Positions 6,266 to 9,172 of a stretch of DNA of 9,172 nt are shown piece after piece. Position numbers and translations under genes: made by a program. Numbering within the stretch: the stretch's first letter is position 1; every line of letters begins with the position of its first letter. The DNA comes from an uncultured Bulleidia sp. (GTDB taxonomy: Bacteria > Bacillota_I > Bacilli_A > Erysipelotrichales > Erysipelotrichaceae). Location of the stretch: positions 1 through 9,172 of the forward strand of contig CAKVIS010000061.1 of NCBI GenBank assembly GCA_934754415.1, written 5' to 3'. A model generated the notes under the pieces. The model did not search any database. It was not told the origin of the DNA and saw only the letters and a program-made list of their open reading frames with translations.

Positions 6266-6289
6266 AAAAGCTTCCGTCTGGAAGCTTTT
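6266..6289. terminator. Bidirectional terminator between the convergent operons
   Basis: A perfect 10-bp stem AAAAGCTTCC (6266-6275)/GGAAGCTTTT (6280-6289) with the loop GTCT. The 3' side ends in five T's for plus-strand transcripts, and the A's on the 5' side give a short U-run for minus-strand transcripts. It sits 8 bases after the nadE stop and 13 bases from the end of the ATPase gene, so it can serve both. The intergenic gap is only 45 bases and holds nothing else. Confidence 0.88.
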
Positions 6290-6302
6290 TACAATGCATT
6301 TT

Positions 6303-7109
6303 TCATTTGTTCAGAAGTGATTGATCATCTGCAAATTCTTCACCTGCTGCCTGAGAAAACATTCTCATGAGCTGATCTACTGTAAGATTTTTCTTTTCTT
6401 CTCCGCTGACTTCAAACATGATGTGCCCGTTATACATCATAATCAGACGATTTCCTGTCTGAATGGCATCTTTCATGTTATGTGTGACCATTAATGCAGT
6501 TAAATGATCTCTTTCTACAATCATCTTTGTGATATCCAGTACTTTCTTTGCTGTCTTTGGATCAAGTGCAGCTGTATGTTCATCAAGAAGTAACAGTTTT
6601 GGTTTTTGAATGGATGCCATTAATAAGGTTAATGCCTGTCTTTGACCACCGGATAGTAGACCTACTTTCTGGGTAAGACGATTTTCAAGGCCAAGATCCA
6701 GGATTTTTAGCTGTTCTTTATAGTCGTCTTTTTCGCGTTTTGTAACGCCCCATTTTAAAGTTCTTCTTTTTCCTCTTCTTGCTGCTAATGCAAGATTTTC
6801 AATGATTTGCATATCTGGTGCAGTACCCATCATTGGATCCTGGAAGACTCTTCCTATGAGGGATGCACGTTTGAAATCTGGATATCCAGTAATATTTTGA
6901 CCGTCCAGAATAATTGCTCCTTCATCAATAGGCCATACACCTGCAACAGCATTTAGCATAGTGGATTTACCAGCACCGTTACCACCTATAACCGTAACAA
7001 AATCACCTTCGTTTAAAGTTAAGTGAATGTGATCTAAAGCAACTTTTTCATTAATTGTGCCCGCATTAAAAGTTTTGGATAGATTTTTGATTTCTAACAT
7101 GGCTGTCAT
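6303..7109 (-). CDS. ABC transporter ATP-binding protein (TrpXYZ-type cassette)
   Basis: A 268-residue ABC ATPase that powers the permease encoded just upstream. Walker A GNGAGKST (43-50), Q-loop Q90 in VFQDP, signature LSGGQ (152-156), Walker B LLLLDE (172-177, catalytic E177) and switch H210 are all present, so it should be active. The segment V-F-Q-D-P-M-M-G-T-A-P-D-M (88-100) and the 30 or so residues that follow resemble ATPases paired with BPD_transp_2 permeases and ABC_sub_bind proteins, the family that includes the streptococcal tryptophan transporter TrpXYZ. The start at 7109 is preferred over the ATG at 7100 because AGGAG (7124-7120) lies 10 bases upstream of it and 19 from the other. 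It is the last gene of the cassette, one base after the permease stop, and ends 13 bases from the shared terminator. Confidence 0.88.
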   Translation of the reverse strand: MTAMLEIKNLSKTFNAGTINEKVALDHIHLTLNEGDFVTVIGGNGAGKSTMLNAVAGVWPIDEGAIILDGQNITGYPDFKRASLIGRVFQDPMMGTAPDMQIIENLALAARRGKRRTLKWGVTKREKDDYKEQLKILDLGLENRLTQKVGLLSGGQRQALTLLMASIQKPKLLLLDEHTAALDPKTAKKVLDITKMIVERDHLTALMVTHNMKDAIQTGNRLIMMYNGHIMFEVSGEEKKNLTVDQLMRMFSQAAGEEFADDQSLLNK

Positions 7110-7110
7110 A

Positions 7111-8046
7111 TTACTTAAGCTCCTTCATAGAATTTTTGTGTGCTTTGGAAAAAGAAACTTTAGAGACAGAAATCAGATATGGTACTGCAAGGAATATTGC
7201 TACAACAATAGCAGTAAACAGCTTCAGCAGGTTGGAATTTAATCTTAACCATAATACAATCTGAATTACAAGATAATACAAGATTCCTCCAATCACGATA
7301 AATCCTAAACGAATGGCAAAATTTGAATGTTTTCCGGCAATGATATCGGACACAACTTCTCCGATAATAATCGCAGCCAGTCCAATGACGATGGCACCTC
7401 TTCCCATATTGATATCTGCAAATCCCTGATATTGTGCCATCAAACCACCACTTAAAGCTACAAGACCATTGCTTAGGGCTAATCCAACCATTTTCATTGT
7501 ATTAATGTCAATTCCTTGTGCTTTGGACATTTCAGGGTTATTTCCTGTAGCACGCATTGCTGAACCATGCTCAGTGCCAAAGTACCAGTACATTACGGCT
7601 ACAGTGAGCGCGGCTGTAATGAATCCTGTCAGTATTGCATGGGGCACATATCTGGAAGAAATAGCAAGTGAATAAGTGTTTACAGAAATAGCTTTATTGG
7701 CTGAAAATCCCATGATAGCTAGGTTGACAGACCATAGAGCAAACTGTGTCAGAATACCTGCAAGTATGGCGGGAATTCCCAGTTTTGTATGAAGAATACC
7801 TGTGACAAGTCCTGCAAGTAATCCTGCGAAGAAGGCAACAAGAACGGCAATCCACGGTTGCCAGCCTGCAATGATAAGCATCACAGTTACTGCACCTCCA
7901 GTTGTAAAGGTTCCGTCTACTGTCATATCCGCAAAGTTTAACATACGGAAGGTGATATATAATCCTAAAGCCATAATGCCCCATAATAATCCCTGTGCAA
8001 GTCCTGAAGGGAAGGAGGCAAATAATGTGTTAATATTCAAGTTCAT
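7111..8046 (-). CDS. ABC transporter permease (BPD_transp_2 / TrpY type)
   Basis: A 311-residue membrane protein forming the channel of the importer. I count eight or nine likely membrane segments, about 12-33, 47-61, 63-85, 90-112, 136-156, 186-206, 216-234, 246-267 and 274-294. The hallmark segment G-L-M-A-Q-Y-Q-G-F-A-D-I-N-M-G (201-215), followed by G-L-A-A-I-I-I-G-E (222-230), is characteristic of permeases that partner ABC_sub_bind lipoproteins, related to branched-chain amino acid permeases. The C-terminus is basic (KAHKNSMKELK), as expected on the cytoplasmic side. A clear ribosome site AGGAGAT (8057-8051) precedes the ATG. Only one permease gene is present, so a homodimer is expected. 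Substrate cannot be read from this protein; tryptophan or another aromatic amino acid is the family-based guess. Confidence 0.88.
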   Translation of the reverse strand: MNLNINTLFASFPSGLAQGLLWGIMALGLYITFRMLNFADMTVDGTFTTGGAVTVMLIIAGWQPWIAVLVAFFAGLLAGLVTGILHTKLGIPAILAGILTQFALWSVNLAIMGFSANKAISVNTYSLAISSRYVPHAILTGFITAALTVAVMYWYFGTEHGSAMRATGNNPEMSKAQGIDINTMKMVGLALSNGLVALSGGLMAQYQGFADINMGRGAIVIGLAAIIIGEVVSDIIAGKHSNFAIRLGFIVIGGILYYLVIQIVLWLRLNSNLLKLFTAIVVAIFLAVPYLISVSKVSFSKAHKNSMKELK

Positions 8047-8072
8047 TTTGATCTCCTATAAACATAAAGAAA

Positions 8073-8097
8073 CAGGGATACCTGTCTGGCATCCCTG
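8073..8097 (-). terminator. Intercistronic hairpin between binding protein and permease genes (partial terminator or 3' stabiliser)
   Basis: On the minus strand, CAGGGATGCC (8097-8088) pairs with GGTATCCCTG (8082-8073) over 10 bp including one G-T wobble, with a five-base loop AGACA. The sequence TTTCTTT follows. The run is broken by a C, so termination would be incomplete. The hairpin begins 13 bases beyond the stop codon of the binding protein gene and lies about 16 bases before the permease ribosome site. Known: such hairpins commonly allow more binding protein than permease to be made, by partial termination or by protecting the upstream mRNA. Which of these applies here is inference. Confidence 0.6.
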
Positions 8098-8109
8098 GTA
8101 TATGAGGGA

Positions 8110-9120
8110 TTATTCCTCAATAGCCTCATAGGTATCAGGTACTTTGATACCTAAAGCATCACAACGTGACTTCACATATTTTTTTGTGAGTTCTGTCTGA
8201 GATTCTACAAGCATATCTGATACTTTTTCTTCTCCTTTAAGAATCTTTACAGCCATTTCACCGGTTTGTCTTCCAAGCTGGTAATAACTGATGGAGAGTG
8301 TGGCAATACCGCAACCACTGGCAATGTTTTCTTCTGCTGCAATAATTGGTACACCTGCAGGAGAGGCAACATTGTTGATAGCTTCAGTACAGGAGGCTGC
8401 AGTATTATCTGTAGGAATGTAGATTACATCAGAATCCTGACATGCAGTCTGAGTAACGGAGGAAATATCATTAGTATCCGCAAATGTATATTTTTTTACA
8501 GTAAAACCTGCATTTGTTAATTGAGTTTCCATTTCTTCTGCCTGTACTACAGAGTTAGGCTCTGCTGAACAATATAGAATGCCGACATTCTTTGCTTCAG
8601 GAACGAGTTCAGTAAACAGTTCTACCTGTGCTGAATAGGAAATACCATCAGATGTTCCGGAGATATTATTGCCGATTGGTTTGGTTGCATCGTAATCCTT
8701 TATGGATAAAGCTGCTGCATAATCTGTAACGGCAGTACCAAGTACAGGTATGTCACTTGTTGCAGAAGATACGGCCTGTAAAGAGGCTGTTGCATTTGCT
8801 AAAATCAAATCACATTTTTCGCTGACAAGACTTGCTGCGATGGTGTTTGCTGTGGCAGTGTCTCCTGCAGCATTCTGTTCATCAAATTCCACGTTATCTC
8901 CAAATTCTTCACTGAGTACATCTTTAAAACCTTCAGTGGCCTGATCTAATGCAGGATGCTGTACTAACTGCAGAATACCCACGGTGTAAGTATCCGAGCC
9001 CTTAGAACCAGATTCTGATGAACCAGTTGTGCTTGGCCCACCAACAGTACAACCGGTTAGAGCGACAGCTAATGCAAGCGTGCTCATGCTTTTAAAAATA
9101 TAATAGACCACCTGACACAT
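8110..9120 (-). CDS. ABC transporter substrate-binding lipoprotein (ABC_sub_bind / TrpX type)
   Basis: A surface lipoprotein that captures the substrate for the permease downstream. From the ATG at 9120 it has 336 residues: signal peptide with hydrophobic core STLALAVA and lipobox L-T-G-C (Cys24), a Gly/Ser-rich linker, then a two-lobed periplasmic-binding fold. The mature part starts T-V-G-I-L-Q-L-V-Q-H-P-A-L-D and continues with D-L-I-L-A-N-A-T and D-V-I-Y-I-P-T-D-N-T, all typical of the ABC_sub_bind family, which includes TrpX. The start is uncertain. ATG 9120, GTG 9111 and ATG 9087 all lack a good ribosome site, and the TTG at 9150 would lie at the -35 of a possible promoter. AGGTGG (9113-9108) is 8 bases before an in-frame ATT (9099). 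All options leave the lipobox intact. Family is confident; substrate (tryptophan, tyrosine or other) is not determined. Confidence 0.85.
   Translation of the reverse strand: MCQVVYYIFKSMSTLALAVALTGCTVGGPSTTGSSESGSKGSDTYTVGILQLVQHPALDQATEGFKDVLSEEFGDNVEFDEQNAAGDTATANTIAASLVSEKCDLILANATASLQAVSSATSDIPVLGTAVTDYAAALSIKDYDATKPIGNNISGTSDGISYSAQVELFTELVPEAKNVGILYCSAEPNSVVQAEEMETQLTNAGFTVKKYTFADTNDISSVTQTACQDSDVIYIPTDNTAASCTEAINNVASPAGVPIIAAEENIASGCGIATLSISYYQLGRQTGEMAVKILKGEEKVSDMLVESQTELTKKYVKSRCDALGIKVPDTYEAIEE
9099..9113 (-). promoter_or_regulatory. AGGTGG ribosome site facing an in-frame ATT codon
   Basis: On the minus strand AGGTGG (9113-9108) is followed after 8 bases by ATT (9099-9097), in frame with the binding protein. 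Starting there would give a 17-residue signal peptide, (M)FKSMSTLALAVALTGC, with a lysine near its N-terminus, as expected for a lipoprotein. The next ATG (9087) has no ribosome site and would leave a signal without positive charge. Confidence 0.35.
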
Positions 9121-9121
9121 T

Positions 9122-9150
9122 ATTCTTATGAATATTTGTTTGAAGTACAA
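9122..9150 (-). promoter_or_regulatory. Weak candidate promoter for the ABC transporter cassette
   Basis: On the minus strand TTGTAC (9150-9145) and AAGAAT (9127-9122) are separated by 17 bp. Both boxes are weak matches (three and four of six). If real, transcription would begin near 9115, just after the ATG at 9120, and that ATG could not be used. A longer leader starting outside the window is equally possible. Confidence 0.22.
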
Positions 9151-9172
9151 CTATGTGCACAGTAAACAATGA

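Noticed and set aside
7802..8131. A 109-residue plus-strand reading frame
   Set aside because: It is antisense to the permease gene and the intercistronic hairpin. The minus-strand genes have family motifs and ribosome sites; this frame has neither.
9154..9161. 8-bp palindrome TGTGCACA upstream of the binding protein
   Set aside because: It is short, has no spacer symmetry beyond 8 bp and no recognised regulator. It is not enough to call an operator.
9121..9172. T-box or other riboswitch leader for the ABC cassette
   Set aside because: Expected for tryptophan transporters in some Firmicutes, but only about 50 bases upstream of the gene are in the window and no T-box sequence or terminator stem is visible in them.
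1..9172. CRISPR arrays, toxin-antitoxin pairs, phage genes or a new defence system
   Set aside because: No direct-repeat arrays and no unexplained gene clusters were seen. Nearly all the coding space is accounted for by the NAD operon, the ABC cassette and one small membrane protein.

Overview
The window is low-GC DNA with strong AGGAGG-type ribosome sites, TTG/ATG starts, tight 4-base gene overlaps and compact hairpin-plus-T terminators. This fits a Firmicute; protein style suggests a gut anaerobe of the Erysipelotrichia/Clostridia kind, but that placement is inference and no taxonomic marker gene is present.

Layout. (1) Positions 1-77 look like the right end of an IS200/IS605-family (TnpB-carrying) element whose body lies before the window. 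It ends in an imperfect hairpin followed by TAGTTGAC. Just beyond it are an 8-bp inverted repeat (83-105) and a good sigma-A promoter (119-146). (2) This promoter serves a monocistronic small membrane protein of unknown function (175-672), closed by a strong terminator (671-700). (3) A five-gene plus-strand operon (765-6257) follows, starting from its own promoter: nrtR (Nudix/winged-helix repressor), pncA (nicotinamidase), pncB (nicotinate phosphoribosyltransferase), nadD (NaMN adenylyltransferase) and nadE (glutamine-dependent NAD synthetase). It holds the complete route nicotinamide -> nicotinate -> NaMN -> NaAD -> NAD. A 17-bp palindrome at the expected transcription start, directly in front of nrtR, is the obvious candidate for autoregulation by NrtR. 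(4) A bidirectional terminator (6266-6289) separates this operon from a convergent minus-strand ABC transporter cassette of the TrpXYZ type: a lipoprotein binding protein (8110-about 9120), a BPD_transp_2-type permease (7111-8046) and an ATPase (6303-7109). A stable intercistronic hairpin lies between the binding-protein and permease genes. The control region of this cassette is almost entirely outside the window.

Most of the window is well-understood metabolism. The points that deserve a second look are the IS end with its predicted TnpB guide segment falling on a palindrome, the self-contained NrtR regulon, the T-x-A-H variant and TTG start of NadD, the CxxCxxC setting of the NadE catalytic cysteine, the unresolved (possibly ATT) start of the binding protein, and the unknown substrate of the ABC transporter. 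I did not find a convincing wholly new system.
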